From Hyphomicrobiales bacterium (lineage in GTDB: Bacteria; Pseudomonadota; Alphaproteobacteria; Rhizobiales; Rhizobiaceae): 64,000 bases of DNA. Below the pieces are notes generated by a model that worked only from the letters and a program-made list of their open reading frames with translations, was not told the DNA's origin and searched no databases. The stretch covers positions 124,001-188,000 of the forward strand of contig UBWZ01000012.1 in assembly GCA_900469345.1 (NCBI GenBank), in the 5' to 3' direction. The translations under genes were made by a program, and so were the position numbers. Below are positions 8,778 to 18,619 of the stretch, piece after piece (the stretch's first letter is position 1; the number at the start of each line of letters is the position of its first letter).

Positions 8778-9992
8778 TCAGGCAGCCATCGCGATGCGCA
8801 GGTTGGAGTCCACCTTGTCGAGGAAGGCGGTGGTCGACAGCCACGGCTGATCGGGGCCGATCAGGAGCGCCAGATCCTTGGTCATGAAGCCGGACTCTAC
8901 GGTGTCGATGCAGACCTTTTCGAGCGTCGAGGCGAAGTTTGAAAGCGCCGCGTTGTCGTCGAGCTTGGCACGGTGAGCAAGGCCACGCGTCCAGGCAAAG
9001 ATCGATGCGATCGAGTTCGTCGAGGTCTCCTGGCCCTTCTGGTGCTGGCGGTAGTGACGCGTCACCGTGCCGTGGGCGGCTTCCGCTTCGACAGTGCGGC
9101 CATCCGGTGACAGGAGGACGGAGGTCATCAGGCCGAGCGAGCCGAAACCCTGCGCGACCGTGTCCGACTGAACGTCGCCGTCGTAGTTCTTGCAGGCCCA
9201 GACGTAGCCGCCGGACCACTTCAGGGCCGAGGCGACCATGTCGTCGATCAGGCGGTGTTCGTAGACGATGCCGATCTCGTCGAACTTCGCCTTGAATTCT
9301 GCCTGGTAGACTTCCTCGAAGATGTCCTTGAAGCGGCCGTCATAGGCCTTCAGGATGGTGTTCTTGGTCGACAGGTAGACCGGCCACTTGCGCATCAGGC
9401 CGTACATCATCGAGGCGCGGGCAAATTCCCGGATCGATTCGTCGAGGTTGTACATCGCCATGGCAACGCCGGCGCCGGGCGCATCGAACACGTCCTTCTC
9501 GATGACCTGGCCGTCTTCGCCGACGAACTTGATCGTCAGCTTGCCCTTGCCGGGGAACTTGAAGTCGGTTGCCTTGTACTGGTCGCCGAACGCATGGCGG
9601 CCGACAACGATCGGCTTGGTCCAGCCGGGGACGAGACGCGGCACGTTCTTGCAGATGATCGGCTCGCGGAAGATGACGCCGCCGAGGATGTTGCGGATCG
9701 TGCCGTTCGGGCTCTTCCACATCTGCTTCAGCTTGAATTCTTCGACGCGCTGTTCGTCGGGCGTGATCGTCGCGCACTTGATGCCGACGCCGTGCTTCTT
9801 GATGGCGTGGGCCGCATCGACCGTCACCTGGTCGTTGGTGGCGTCGCGGTTTTCTACCGAAAGGTCGTAGTATTCGATATCGAGATCAAGGTAGGGCAGG
9901 ATCAGCTTTTCCTTGATGAACTGCCAGATGATGCGGGTCATTTCATCGCCGTCGAGATCGACGACCGGATTTGCTACCTTGATCTTTTGCAT
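8778..9992 (-). CDS. icd: NADP-dependent isocitrate dehydrogenase
   Basis: The 404-aa TCA-cycle enzyme converts isocitrate to 2-oxoglutarate. It is of the eukaryote-like dimeric type: N-terminal [14 protein letters not shown], substrate-binding [19 protein letters not shown], metal and catalytic parts in [15 protein letters not shown], and the cofactor segment [12 protein letters not shown]. Length and motifs are complete. The start ATG 9992 is set by the family N-terminus [12 protein letters not shown] and by an AGGAAT ribosome region; a long in-frame extension upstream has no homology. A candidate promoter lies at 10055-10082 and a terminator at 8728-8753. Confidence 0.97.
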   Translation of the reverse strand: MQKIKVANPVVDLDGDEMTRIIWQFIKEKLILPYLDLDIEYYDLSVENRDATNDQVTVDAAHAIKKHGVGIKCATITPDEQRVEEFKLKQMWKSPNGTIRNILGGVIFREPIICKNVPRLVPGWTKPIVVGRHAFGDQYKATDFKFPGKGKLTIKFVGEDGQVIEKDVFDAPGAGVAMAMYNLDESIREFARASMMYGLMRKWPVYLSTKNTILKAYDGRFKDIFEEVYQAEFKAKFDEIGIVYEHRLIDDMVASALKWSGGYVWACKNYDGDVQSDTVAQGFGSLGLMTSVLLSPDGRTVEAEAAHGTVTRHYRQHQKGQETSTNSIASIFAWTRGLAHRAKLDDNAALSNFASTLEKVCIDTVESGFMTKDLALLIGPDQPWLSTTAFLDKVDSNLRIAMAA

Positions 9993-10054
9993 GGAATTCC
10001 TCTTGGCGTGGCTGGGCCCGTGGCCCCTTGACGGGTTGTGTACCAGTGGCTGCG

Positions 10055-10082
10055 CTATAGCATCGCAGAACCGGAACGCAAA
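10055..10082 (-). promoter_or_regulatory. Candidate promoter for icd
   Basis: On the minus strand TTTGCG (10082-10077) is followed after 16 nt by CTATAG (10060-10055). This gives a leader of about 55-60 nt before ATG 9992. The -10 fits the CTATAT-like alphaproteobacterial consensus well; the -35 is weaker. Confidence 0.4.
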
Positions 10083-10217
10083 GCCATTCGGGCCGGCTTC
10101 ATGCCGTTTTTGGCATGTTGTGCTAGGGCCTTTCCACGCCGTTCCCGAATGCCCTTGCCAAACCACAAACGGGGCGTAATGTCCCGCCAAATTCCCTCAA
10201 ACGTCTGGGTGACAGCC

Positions 10218-10748
10218 ATGCGGACCACGTTTTTTGCTCTCTCTTTCCTGCTGCTGGCCGGTGCTGCAAGTGCCGCAGATCCGCTTGATCCGGTCAAGGA
10301 CGTCATGAAGGTGACGCAGGAGAATTGGGCCAACGTCGACAGCGAAGGAAAGTACCTTTTCGATCCCGAACCACTGGGGCGCCTCTACAGCAAGAAGTTC
10401 CAGGCCGCCTATGCGGAGGCCGCCAAGCACCCCGCCTACGAGACCGAAAACAACCAGCCGGGCGACCCCTTTGGCTATGACGTGATCACCAGTTCGCAGG
10501 ACGGCTGCCCGCTTCAGGACGTCAACTTCAAGGCCGCGCCGCCGGCAAACGGCGTGACCGACGTGACGGTGAGCTTCAAGCAGTGGACCTGCGTCGACGA
10601 CGCCGAGGTCAAGAACAGCGTCACGGAAGTCCATTTCGATGTGGTCGAGGAAAACGGCAAGCCGCTGATCGACGACATCCATCGCATTGCCGATGGCGAG
10701 CGTGATTCGCTGGTCGAGGAAATGCAGTCGATCGCCAAGGGCGAATAG
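10218..10748 (+). CDS. Secreted protein of unknown function (possibly DUF3828-like)
   Basis: The 176-aa protein has an unmistakable signal peptide (MRTTFFALSFLLLAGAASA, then ADPLDP). The mature part of about 155 residues is acidic, with two Cys (DGCPLQD and WTCVDD) positioned to form a disulphide. The pattern of helix, a YLFDPEPLGRLYSKKF segment and a beta-rich C-half resembles DUF3828-type periplasmic proteins, but I am not certain. The start at 10218 gives a normal signal peptide; ATG 10179 would add 13 residues in front. It is followed by the FUSC gene on the same strand after about 75 nt. Confidence 0.7.
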   Translation: MRTTFFALSFLLLAGAASAADPLDPVKDVMKVTQENWANVDSEGKYLFDPEPLGRLYSKKFQAAYAEAAKHPAYETENNQPGDPFGYDVITSSQDGCPLQDVNFKAAPPANGVTDVTVSFKQWTCVDDAEVKNSVTEVHFDVVEENGKPLIDDIHRIADGERDSLVEEMQSIAKGE

Positions 10749-10823
10749 GCAGGCGTTGGACAAGCGCGCCGCCAGCGACCTCGGGACGTGCCGGGAGGCT
10801 CTCGGCATGTCGAAGGAATGCCG

Positions 10824-12821
10824 ATGACCCGACGCTTGGCCGTGTTCGACTGGCTGCTGGCCCATGACCCCGCCCTGTCCAGGCTGCGCATGGGTGGCCG
10901 CGTCACGCTGACCATTCTCCTGTCTGTCGGCATTCTGATCGGCTTTCATCTCGTGGTGACGCCGCTGCCGCCCATCGCCTACGGCCTGGCGATCATCCTG
11001 TCCATCGAAGGCGGAGTTGCGGTTCGTGACAGCACGCCGCGCGAGCAAACCAAGACGCGGCTGCTTGGATGCCTGGCAAGCCTCGTTTGCGTCGCCGCGG
11101 CCGCATTGCTGGAAGACCATCGGCTGGTCTCCGATCTCGTCTTCCTGCTGGTGATCTTCTGCGCAAGCCTGGCGCGAATATTCGGGCCGCGCGGTTTTGC
11201 CGTCGGCATGTTCGCCTTCACCTCCTATTTCATCGGTGCCTACCTTCACCCGCCGCTGGAGCAACTGCCGCTGGCGGCGCTCGGGCCCGTGGTCGCCGTG
11301 CTGGTCGGCCATGGGGTTCGCACCGGCATCTTTTTCGACGATCGTCGCCGCGACGCCTTGCAGGCGCTGGCCGCCGTGCAGGGACGTGTCAACGAGATGC
11401 TCGGGCGGCTTGAACTCATCGCGGTGGCCGGACGCTGGACGGACGCCGACCGGACCGCCCTGCAGCGACGCGAGGAGCGGCTGAAGGATGTGGTGCTGAT
11501 GGCGGAAAGCTTCCTGCCGCTGTCGGCGGAGGAGGGCGCAGGCCCGCGCGAACTGGACCGCACGCCTCGCACCATCGCCATGCATCTCTACGATCTGCAC
11601 CTGGCTGCGGAAAGCGCGGTCGTGCTGTCGCTGGAAAGCCTTCCGCCGGCCGGCATGATCGAGGCCGTCCTCAACGGCGATGGCGATCGCGTTCGGCACT
11701 TTGCCGGCGCCGGTGCCGATGGAGCCATCATCGAAGACGGGCCGGCCGCCGAAAGCGGACGGGCCATGATGTGGCTTCATGAGGCGCGCCAGGCCCTGAA
11801 CGCCGATATCCGGCAACTGCGTCGCAATGAGATCGACGTTTCGGAGAATGCCTCGCCGGCGGGATCGCGCGGCAAGCTGGATCTGTCGCTGAAGAATCCC
11901 GCCGTAAGGGCGGCGCTGCAGATCACCATCGCCTCGGCCATCGCCATGATCTTCGGCCTCCTCCTGTCGCGGGAGCGGTGGTTCTGGTCGGTGCTGACGG
12001 CTTTCCTCGTGTTCACCAATACCAAATCCCGGGGCGATACGGCGATCCGGGCCATCCAGCGTTCGGCCGGCACGCTGCTGGGCGTCGTCATCGGTCTGGC
12101 TGTGGCGACGCTCCTGGTCAGTCATGTGGTCGGCACTGTGGTGCTCGCCTCGCTGACCGTCTTCCTGGCCTTCTATTACCTGCAGGTATCCTATGCGGTG
12201 ATGAGTTTCTTCGTCACCATCACGCTGTGTCTCGTCTACGGCCTGATCGGCCAGCTGACGGTCGATCTTCTCACCTTGCGGCTGGAGGAAACGCTGATCG
12301 GCGCCCTGGCCGGAACCTTCGCCGCCTTCGTGGTCCTCCCGGCATCGACGCGCGACGTGCTCGATCAGTCGCTTGCGCGCTGGTACGGGGTGTTGCGGCA
12401 ACTTCTCGATGCGGCGGATCAGGGGCAGGGGCGCCTGGCTCTGATCGAGCTGTCGCAGCGGCTCGATGCTGCCTACAGGGACCTGACGCTTGCAGCAAAA
12501 CCGCTCGGTGCCGCCTGGTCGGTGGTGACGCGTCCGGGCCAGATCCGCCAGACGCTTGCGGTCTTTCTTGCCGCAACTTACTGGGCAAGGATCTTCGCCA
12601 GCAATGCCACATCCGCCGCGGCCGATGGCAGGATTGCCGACGCGATTGCCGAGACGCGGCGCGCCCTCGATGCTGCGGCTGCGCAAGGCTCGGTCTCGTT
12701 CATCCGCGGCATGGATGCCCGCCGGCCCGGTGGCCGCTACCTTCCCGTCACGAAGGATGGCTCCCGCCTTGGCGTCGCGATGATCGGCAATCTGCTCGAT
12801 CGGCTCAGCCCCGGTCGATAA
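10824..12821 (+). CDS. FUSC-family inner membrane transporter (fusaric acid resistance-like)
   Basis: The 665-aa protein shows the two-bundle FUSC layout. An N-terminal membrane block (about residues 25-165) has several hydrophobic helices such as VTLTILLSVGILIGFHLVV. A soluble middle of about 190 residues contains helical, charged segments. A second membrane block follows (about 360-520) with the family-type WFWSVLTAFLVFTNTKSRGDTAIRAIQRSAGTLLG, then a soluble C-terminus. Relatives export aromatic acids or act with AaeA-like fusion proteins; no fusion-protein gene lies nearby, so the substrate is unknown. The start ATG 10824 has an AAGGA site 6 nt upstream; GTG 10788 and ATG 10818 are alternatives. 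Confidence 0.85.
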   Translation: MTRRLAVFDWLLAHDPALSRLRMGGRVTLTILLSVGILIGFHLVVTPLPPIAYGLAIILSIEGGVAVRDSTPREQTKTRLLGCLASLVCVAAAALLEDHRLVSDLVFLLVIFCASLARIFGPRGFAVGMFAFTSYFIGAYLHPPLEQLPLAALGPVVAVLVGHGVRTGIFFDDRRRDALQALAAVQGRVNEMLGRLELIAVAGRWTDADRTALQRREERLKDVVLMAESFLPLSAEEGAGPRELDRTPRTIAMHLYDLHLAAESAVVLSLESLPPAGMIEAVLNGDGDRVRHFAGAGADGAIIEDGPAAESGRAMMWLHEARQALNADIRQLRRNEIDVSENASPAGSRGKLDLSLKNPAVRAALQITIASAIAMIFGLLLSRERWFWSVLTAFLVFTNTKSRGDTAIRAIQRSAGTLLGVVIGLAVATLLVSHVVGTVVLASLTVFLAFYYLQVSYAVMSFFVTITLCLVYGLIGQLTVDLLTLRLEETLIGALAGTFAAFVVLPASTRDVLDQSLARWYGVLRQLLDAADQGQGRLALIELSQRLDAAYRDLTLAAKPLGAAWSVVTRPGQIRQTLAVFLAATYWARIFASNATSAAADGRIADAIAETRRALDAAAAQGSVSFIRGMDARRPGGRYLPVTKDGSRLGVAMIGNLLDRLSPGR

Positions 12822-12880
12822 CGCGCTTGCGGCGGCGGCGACGGACCGTTATTGCCGGAAAAACATCATCGGAAACGGAA

Positions 12881-13720
12881 ATGTCTGGCACCAACAGCGA
12901 AAAAGAACTGATTGCGGAAGGCCCGGCCATCATTCTGGTGGAGCCGCAGCTCGGTGAAAACATCGGCATGGTCGCGCGCGCCATGGCCAATTTCGGTCTC
13001 GCGGAACTTCGGCTTGTCAGCCCGCGTGATGGCTGGCCGAGCGAAAAGGCCAGATCCGCCGCCTCCAAGGCCGACCACGTGATCGATGGCGCGAAGGTCT
13101 TCGATACGCTTGAAGACGCGCTACGCGACCTGACCTTCGTCTATGCCACGACGGCGCGGGAACGCTACGGCTTCAAGCCGGTACGTTCGCCGGTGACCGC
13201 CGCCACGACCCTGCGCGAGCGGTTCGCCAGCGGCCAGAAGACCGGCATCATGTTCGGACGGGAGCGCTGGGGCCTCACCAACGAGGAAGTGGCGCTGGCC
13301 GACGAGATCGTCACCTTCCCGGTCAACCCCGCGTTCGCCTCGCTCAACATCGCCCAGGCGGTGCTGCTGATGTCCTACGAGTGGATGAAATCCGGCATGG
13401 AGGATCTTGGCCGGACGCCGTTCCAGTCGCTCGATCAGCGGCCGTCGACCAAGGAGCAGGTCTTCGGACTTTTCGAGCACATAGAGGAAGCGCTGGATGC
13501 GCGCGGCTATTTCCACCCGCCCGAAAAAAAGCCCAAGATGGTCGACAATCTGAGGGCGGTCCTCTCGCGGCGCAGCTTCACCGAGCAGGAGATCAACGTC
13601 TTTCGCGGTGTGATCCGCTCGCTCGACCGGTTTGCGCGCCAGCGTCCGCTGCCGGCAACCAACCGCCAGCAGGCGGAAGGGGCGAATACGGAGGCGCAGG
13701 CGAGTGACAGCGACGAGTGA
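12881..13720 (+). CDS. trmJ: TrmH/SpoU-family tRNA (cytidine/uridine-2'-O-)-methyltransferase, TrmJ-like
   Basis: The 279-aa SPOUT methyltransferase uses SAM to methylate a ribose 2'-OH, typically at position 32 of tRNA. The knot motifs are complete: [20 protein letters not shown] (motif 1), [15 protein letters not shown] (motif 2) and [23 protein letters not shown] (motif 3). A C-terminal helical extension of about 80 residues is typical of TrmJ. The start ATG 12881 matches the family. The last 17 nt overlap the start of murI, so the two genes are probably translationally coupled. Confidence 0.9.
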   Translation: MSGTNSEKELIAEGPAIILVEPQLGENIGMVARAMANFGLAELRLVSPRDGWPSEKARSAASKADHVIDGAKVFDTLEDALRDLTFVYATTARERYGFKPVRSPVTAATTLRERFASGQKTGIMFGRERWGLTNEEVALADEIVTFPVNPAFASLNIAQAVLLMSYEWMKSGMEDLGRTPFQSLDQRPSTKEQVFGLFEHIEEALDARGYFHPPEKKPKMVDNLRAVLSRRSFTEQEINVFRGVIRSLDRFARQRPLPATNRQQAEGANTEAQASDSDE

Positions 13721-14504
13721 CTCGAAACCGGTCCTGATGTTCGATTCGGGCATCGGCGGACTGACCGTCCTGCGCGAGGCGCGTGTCCTCATGCCCGAAC
13801 GCGGCTTCATCTATGTCGCCGATGATGCGGCCTTTCCCTACGGCAACTGGGAAGGGGAGGCACTGACGGCCCGCATTCTCTCGCTGTTCGAAGATCTCAT
13901 CGCCGAGCATCGCCCGGAAATTTGCGTCATCGCCTGCAACACCGCCTTCACCCTGGCGGGAGCGGCGCTGCGCGAGCGGTTTCCGGAGATGACGTTCGTC
14001 GGCACCGTGCCTGCCATCAAGCCGGCGGCCGAGCGCACCCGGTCGGGCCTTGTTTCGGTTCTGGCGACGCCCGGCACGGTGAAGCGGGCCTATACGCGCG
14101 ATCTCATCCAGTCCTTCGCCAGCCAGTGCCATGTCCGGCTGGTCGGATCTGAAAACCTCGCCCGCATGGCGGAAGCCTATATCCGCGGCGAGCCTGTGTC
14201 CGACGAGGCGGTGCTGGCAGAAATCGCCCCGTGCTTTGTCCGGAAGGACGACAGGCAGACCGATATCGTCGTGCTCGCCTGCACCCATTATCCCTTCATG
14301 GCCAATCTCTTTCGCCGCCTGGCTCCCTGGCCGGTCGATTGGCTGGATCCCGCCGAAGCGATTGCACGCCAGGCACGGCGCAAGGTGCCGCTCATCGACG
14401 GCGCGGCCCACCCAGAAGACTACGACTTCGCCGTCTTTACCTCAGGCACGCCGGACTTCGCCACCACTCGCCTCATGCAGGGCTTTGGCCTCGACATTCG
14501 CTAG
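13704..14504 (+). CDS. murI: Glutamate racemase
   Basis: The 266-aa enzyme makes D-glutamate for peptidoglycan. Both catalytic cysteines are present: Cys in [12 protein letters not shown] (about residue 75) and Cys in [12 protein letters not shown] (about residue 190). The N-terminal family motif is [15 protein letters not shown]. The GTG start at 13704 is supported by a GGAGGCG ribosome site located inside the end of trmJ, giving a 17-nt overlap. A longer ATG-started frame would be non-homologous and Arg-rich. Confidence 0.95.
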   Translation: MTATSDSKPVLMFDSGIGGLTVLREARVLMPERGFIYVADDAAFPYGNWEGEALTARILSLFEDLIAEHRPEICVIACNTAFTLAGAALRERFPEMTFVGTVPAIKPAAERTRSGLVSVLATPGTVKRAYTRDLIQSFASQCHVRLVGSENLARMAEAYIRGEPVSDEAVLAEIAPCFVRKDDRQTDIVVLACTHYPFMANLFRRLAPWPVDWLDPAEAIARQARRKVPLIDGAAHPEDYDFAVFTSGTPDFATTRLMQGFGLDIR

Positions 14505-14889
14505 GACCTTCTGCACTGTAGCCGATCCGCAACACCCTGCAGGGATCTTCTGCAAACGCAGATTGCAGACTTGTCGCAGGCGCCGAGCTGTGCAAACCTC
14601 GCCATGTCCGCAAATCTTGACAGAAAGGGGGCGTTCATGACTGACTTTATTTCACAGCCACGCCCCCATGGCGGACATTCGGCGACACGAATCCTTGTGC
14701 TTTCCGGCACGGTCGTTGTTCGACGAGTGCGGGCGTATTGCGCCTGATTTCCTAGCCTTTTGGCGATTTACCCAACCTAGTTGACGCAAGGCCGCATTGC
14801 GCTTGTCCGCCTGGACCTGTGCTTGGCGCTCCGTGCGTTTTCCTAACCTGCAAAGGACCCGCCGCTGCGATGCCGCGGGATGAAGACCC
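14505..14889. other. 385-bp interval with a nested inverted repeat and no gene
   Basis: No coding frame is convincing. Between 14604 and 14678 two nested perfect 8-bp arm pairs occur: 14604-14611 with 14671-14678, and 14627-14634 with 14660-14667. They could form a two-stage stem with an asymmetric internal loop. A TTGACA hexamer (14617-14622) falls inside the structure but has no convincing -10 at 16-18 nt. The rest should hold the promoter of the DUF1127 gene at 14890. Confidence 0.5.
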
Positions 14890-15135
14890 ATGTCCAAAAT
14901 ACCTCTTATGGTTGTCGACAGCGTTGTTGGCGATCTGCGTCGGGAATACGGCTTCTGGCGAGTTGTGCGTGCACTCGTCGTCTCGGCTGTTGCCGCCCGC
15001 CATCGCGTCAATGGCGTGGCGCACCTCAGTGACCAGATGCTGCGCGACATCGGCCTTGAGCCGAATACGCTCGTCCGGGAAGATCGACTGAACGTCGATC
15101 CGTTAACCGCCGTCTGGCGGAGGTCGCGCCGTTGA
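14890..15135 (+). CDS. DUF1127-domain protein (81 aa), copy 3
   Basis: This is the longer class of DUF1127 proteins. An N-terminal extension of about 35 residues (MSKIPLMVVDSVVGDLRREYGFWRVVRALVV) is followed by the core HLSDQMLRDIGLEPNTL, which is the DUF1127 helix-turn-helix-like signature (compare LSDLGIGRADI in the microprotein at 1322-1468). The C-terminus is basic (WRRSRR). The function is unknown. It stands alone, preceded by a structured 385-bp interval and followed by GC-rich hairpins (15185-15217). Confidence 0.85.
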   Translation: MSKIPLMVVDSVVGDLRREYGFWRVVRALVVSAVAARHRVNGVAHLSDQMLRDIGLEPNTLVREDRLNVDPLTAVWRRSRR

Positions 15136-15184
15136 CCCGCGGCCCCCCAGGATTGGGGCGGGTCGGCTGAAGGCCGATGCCGAT

Positions 15185-15217
15185 CCACCCCTTCCGCCGG
15201 TCCGGCGGGAGGGGTGG
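15185..15217 (+). terminator. Possible terminator after DUF1127 copy 3
   Basis: A long GC-rich hairpin with arms CCACCCC/GGGGTGG and CCGCCGG/CCGGCGG lies 50 nt after the stop. No good T run follows on the plus strand, so its role as a terminator is uncertain. Confidence 0.4.
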
Positions 15218-15380
15218 TCTGCCCCTAGGCAGGATGCAAACGCAGGCCGGCTGGTCGACCCGGGGTGACCTGTCGCAAAGCCTGTGCATTAAAGCCGTTG
15301 CCCCGCGAAACGAATCCTGATCTCTGCTAGAGGTCTGAAGTTGGGGTGCGGGGCACCAGGAACAGACGGCATACGAGGTC

Positions 15381-16904
15381 ATGGCAGTGCAGGTTGGAAT
15401 CGATATGGGAACGGTGGCGGGCGGTGCGCCGGCTTCGCTCGATATCGAGGAGCTTCTGGCGACGCGCCTGCTGGTCCAGGGCAATTCCGGTTCCGGCAAA
15501 TCCCACCTTCTGCGGCGGCTGCTGGAGCAGTCGGCACCCTGGGTGCAACAGGTGGTCATCGATCCCGAAGGCGATTTTGTCACCCTGTCCGAGCGTTTCG
15601 GCCACGTGGTCGTGGACGGTGAGCGCACCGAGGCCGAGCTGGCCGGCATCGCCAACCGCATTCGCAAGAACCGTGTCTCCTGCGTGCTGACGCTCGAGGG
15701 GCTCGATCTCGAAGACCAGATGCGGGCCGCCAGCGCATTCCTGAACGGCCTGTTCGATGCCGACCGCGAGTTCTGGTATCCGGTCCTGGTGGTGGTGGAC
15801 GAGGCGCAAATGTTTGCGCCCTCCGTTGCCGGCGACGTCTCCGAAGACGCCCGCAAGTCCTCGCTTGGCGCCATGACCAACCTCATGTGCCGCGGCCGAA
15901 AGCGCGGCCTGGCCGGCGTCATCGCCACGCAGCGCCTGGCGAAGCTTGCCAAGAACGTCGCTGCGGAAGCCTCCAACTTCCTGATGGGCCGCACCTTTCT
16001 CGATATCGACATGGCCCGTGCCGCTGATCTGCTCGGCATGGACCGCCGCCAGGCGGAAATGTTCCGTGACCTCAAGCGCGGCAATTTCGTGGCCCTCGGC
16101 CCGGCCCTGTCGCGCCGTCCGCTGCCGATCGTGATCGGTACGGTGGAAACTTCCGCCCGGTCGTCGAGCCCGAAGCTGATGCCGCTTCCCGATGCCCCGC
16201 AGGACGTCGAGGACCTGATCTTCACGCCTGATCCGGAAGAGTTCACTCGCCCGCTGGTCGCCCGCCGCGCGACCCCGGCGCCGCGACCCACCACCGACAT
16301 CCTGGCCGAACTGTCGCGCTCGACGCCGGCCGCGGCAGCCCCGCCTCAGGAGGCGAGACCGTCGCAGCCCGAACTTTCGGCGGAGGAGCGCGAGGAGCGC
16401 CTGGCAGGCGTGCTGTCGGAGATTCTTGACGATCCCCAGTCCGGCTACCGGACCGATGCGGTCCTCTATCAGGACTTCCTGGTCCGCTCGCGCATGCGGC
16501 GGCTGTCCGGTCAGCCGCTGTCTCTGTCGGAGTTCCGCCGTCGCGCCGCGGTCGCCCGCTCGGGTGTCGATCCCGACATGGCGGCCTCCGACGCCTGGTC
16601 GATGGTTCTGTCGCTGTCGGCGCGCGTATCGGAAGATCTCCAGGGCGTGTTCCTGATGATGGCGAAGGCGGCGCTGGCCGAAGAGCCATGCCCGCCCGAT
16701 GCGCGCATTGCCCGCGCCTACGGAACCCATTCCGCGCGCCGGGCGCGCAGGCTGCTCGGCTACTTCGAGGAGCAGGGCCTGATCGTCGTGCACTCCGATT
16801 TCTCGGGCAGGCGGATCGTCGCATTCCCGGATCTGCAGGCTGAGACGGCTCCAGGCAATGCCGATGCCCCGGATACGGGGGAGACGCGGCTGGCCGCCGA
16901 GTAA
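15381..16904 (+). CDS. HerA/DUF87-like ATP-binding protein
   Basis: The 507-aa protein belongs to the HerA-FtsK group of P-loop NTPases. Walker A is GNSGSGKS (about residues 33-40), followed by LLRRLLEQ. Walker B is LVVVDEAQMF (about 135-144). A sensor-like segment IATQRLAKLAKNVAAEASNFL and the arginine-containing KRGNFVALGPALSRRPLP follow. After residue 320 come a Pro/Ala linker and a helical C-terminal region of unknown fold, perhaps a winged helix. The HAS-barrel typical of true HerA is not obvious, and no nurA gene is adjacent, so a role in end resection is unproven. Confidence 0.75.
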   Translation: MAVQVGIDMGTVAGGAPASLDIEELLATRLLVQGNSGSGKSHLLRRLLEQSAPWVQQVVIDPEGDFVTLSERFGHVVVDGERTEAELAGIANRIRKNRVSCVLTLEGLDLEDQMRAASAFLNGLFDADREFWYPVLVVVDEAQMFAPSVAGDVSEDARKSSLGAMTNLMCRGRKRGLAGVIATQRLAKLAKNVAAEASNFLMGRTFLDIDMARAADLLGMDRRQAEMFRDLKRGNFVALGPALSRRPLPIVIGTVETSARSSSPKLMPLPDAPQDVEDLIFTPDPEEFTRPLVARRATPAPRPTTDILAELSRSTPAAAAPPQEARPSQPELSAEEREERLAGVLSEILDDPQSGYRTDAVLYQDFLVRSRMRRLSGQPLSLSEFRRRAAVARSGVDPDMAASDAWSMVLSLSARVSEDLQGVFLMMAKAALAEEPCPPDARIARAYGTHSARRARRLLGYFEEQGLIVVHSDFSGRRIVAFPDLQAETAPGNADAPDTGETRLAAE

Positions 16905-16915
16905 CATCCGAAACT

Positions 16916-16934
16916 CTGTCATATAGACTACACG
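16916..16934 (+). promoter_or_regulatory. Possible PhoB half-site upstream of phoA
   Basis: CTGTCAT at 16916-16922 is a perfect Pho-box half-site, 62 nt before the phoA start codon. The second half, expected 11 nt later, is degenerate (ACTACAC). This is supportive but not conclusive. Confidence 0.4.
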
Positions 16935-16983
16935 CGGGAGGCGTAGAGCGGGGCGTTTCGTTCAATTGATAGGGGACACCACC

Positions 16984-18441
16984 ATGGGTACCGCTCTTCG
17001 CCGCTCCATTTCCGCCTTCTTGACCGCCACCGTTCTGGTGTCGTCCGCCGCCCTGCCGGTCTACGCGCAGGAAAGCGCCGACCAGTTGATGCAGCGCGCG
17101 GCCAAGGGCGAAATCAGCCAGCCGGGCGGCGCGCGCCGCCTGACGGGCGACATCACGGAAGCCTTCCGGGCCTCGATCATCGATGGCAAGCCGAAGAATG
17201 TCATCCTGCTGATCGGCGACGGCATGGGCGATTCGGAAATCACCGTTGCCCGCAACTACGCCGTCGGCGCCGGCCAGTTCTTTGCCGGCATCGATGCGCT
17301 GCCGATCACCGGCCAGTACACCCATTACTCGCTCGACAAGAAGACCGGCAAGCCGACCTACGTGACCGACTCGGCAGCCTCCGGCACTGCCTGGGCGACC
17401 GGCGTGAAGAGCTATAACGGCGCGATCGGTGTCGACATTCGCGAGCAGCCGCACCAGACGCTGCTCGAAATGGCAAAGGCTGCAGGCCTTGCGACCGGCA
17501 ACGTCTCGACGGCCGAGCTGCAGGACGCGACGCCGGCCGTGCAGATCGCCCACGTGACGCAGCGCAAGTGCTACGCACCGTCCTCGACCGCCGAAAAGTG
17601 CCCGACCAACGCGCTCGAAAATGGCGGCCTGGGCTCGATCACCGAACAGCTCATCAACGCCCGCGCCGACGTCACCCTCGGCGGCGGCGCCAAGAGCTTT
17701 TCCGAAACCGCTCGCGCCGGTGATTGGAAGGACAAGACCCTGAAGGACCAGGCGGAGGCCCGCGGCTTCAAGATCGTCACCAACCTCGACGACATGCAGG
17801 CCGTCACCAAGGCTAATGACAGCCAGCCGCTGCTCGGCCTCTTCGCCGAGGGCAACATGCCGGTTCGCTGGGAAGGCCCCAGGGCCAGCCATTACGGCAA
17901 CATCGAAAAGGAACCGGTCACCTGCAAGCCGAACGAAAAGCGCACGGCAAGCGTACCGACGCTGTCGCAGATGACCGTCAAGGCGATCGATCTGCTCAAG
18001 GGCAATGACAAGGGCTTCTTCCTGCAGGTGGAAGGTGCCTCGATCGACAAGCAGGATCATGCAGCCAACCCCTGCGGCCAGATCGGCGAAACGGTCGACC
18101 TCGACGAAGCCGTCCAGGAAGCACTGAAGTTCGCCAAGGCCGACGGCCATACGCTTGTCATCGTCACCGCCGACCATGCCCATGCCAGCCAGATCATCGA
18201 TGCGGAAGAAAAGGCTCCCGGCCTGACCGAAGCGCTGATGACCAAGGACGGCGCCATCATGGCCGTCAGCTACGGCAATTCCGACAATGCCGACGACCAG
18301 GGCCACACCGGCAGCCAGCTGCGCATTGCAGCCTACGGCCCGCGTGGCGCCAATGTCACCGGCCTGACGGACCAGACGGATCTGTTCTATACGATCAGCG
18401 ACGCCCTGAGCCTCAAGGCACAGAAAGCAGCCATGAAGTGA
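16984..18441 (+). CDS. phoA: Periplasmic alkaline phosphatase, E. coli PhoA type
   Basis: The 485-aa zinc/magnesium phosphomonoesterase is exported by a signal peptide (cleavage about VYAQES). It shows the near-invariant PhoA motifs: first metal site [13 protein letters not shown], nucleophile region [13 protein letters not shown] (Asp-Ser), metal region [19 protein letters not shown], and [10 protein letters not shown]. Cysteine pairs for structural disulphides are present ([12 protein letters not shown] and TCKP...NPCG). The ATG at 16984 follows GGGGA at good spacing; a TTG at 16966 is an unlikely alternative. A possible Pho box lies just upstream. It is monocistronic with a terminator at 18499-18524. 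Confidence 0.95.
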   Translation: MGTALRRSISAFLTATVLVSSAALPVYAQESADQLMQRAAKGEISQPGGARRLTGDITEAFRASIIDGKPKNVILLIGDGMGDSEITVARNYAVGAGQFFAGIDALPITGQYTHYSLDKKTGKPTYVTDSAASGTAWATGVKSYNGAIGVDIREQPHQTLLEMAKAAGLATGNVSTAELQDATPAVQIAHVTQRKCYAPSSTAEKCPTNALENGGLGSITEQLINARADVTLGGGAKSFSETARAGDWKDKTLKDQAEARGFKIVTNLDDMQAVTKANDSQPLLGLFAEGNMPVRWEGPRASHYGNIEKEPVTCKPNEKRTASVPTLSQMTVKAIDLLKGNDKGFFLQVEGASIDKQDHAANPCGQIGETVDLDEAVQEALKFAKADGHTLVIVTADHAHASQIIDAEEKAPGLTEALMTKDGAIMAVSYGNSDNADDQGHTGSQLRIAAYGPRGANVTGLTDQTDLFYTISDALSLKAQKAAMK

Positions 18442-18498
18442 CGGCTCAAGCAGCGCATCCTGTTGACTTTGCCGCTGCTTGCCCCTAAAGACGCCAAC

Positions 18499-18524
18499 AA
18501 CACCGGGTGGCAACGCCCGGTGTT
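18499..18524 (+). terminator. Terminator after phoA
   Basis: A 9-bp perfect stem (18499-18507 with 18516-18524) has an 8-nt loop, followed by TCATTTG. It separates phoA from rpsD. Confidence 0.7.
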
Positions 18525-18619
18525 TCATTTGACATGTCCCGTGGTTTTCTCCGATCGCTTTCGTGAGAAGCCTGTCAGAGGTCCTAAATCGGAACTCAGA
18601 GGAGGGCGTGTTTCCTTAA

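Noticed and set aside
10197..12686. An 829-aa minus-strand frame opposite the FUSC gene
   Set aside because: The Arg/Gln/His-rich composition is typical of antisense frames, and the plus strand encodes a family protein with clear membrane helices.
14617..14645. TTGACA hexamer as promoter for the third DUF1127 gene
   Set aside because: No convincing -10 lies at 16-18 nt and the hexamer is inside a possible RNA stem.
16243..18528. A 761-aa minus-strand frame opposite phoA and the HerA-like gene
   Set aside because: It spans two genuine genes and a terminator; no domain was seen.
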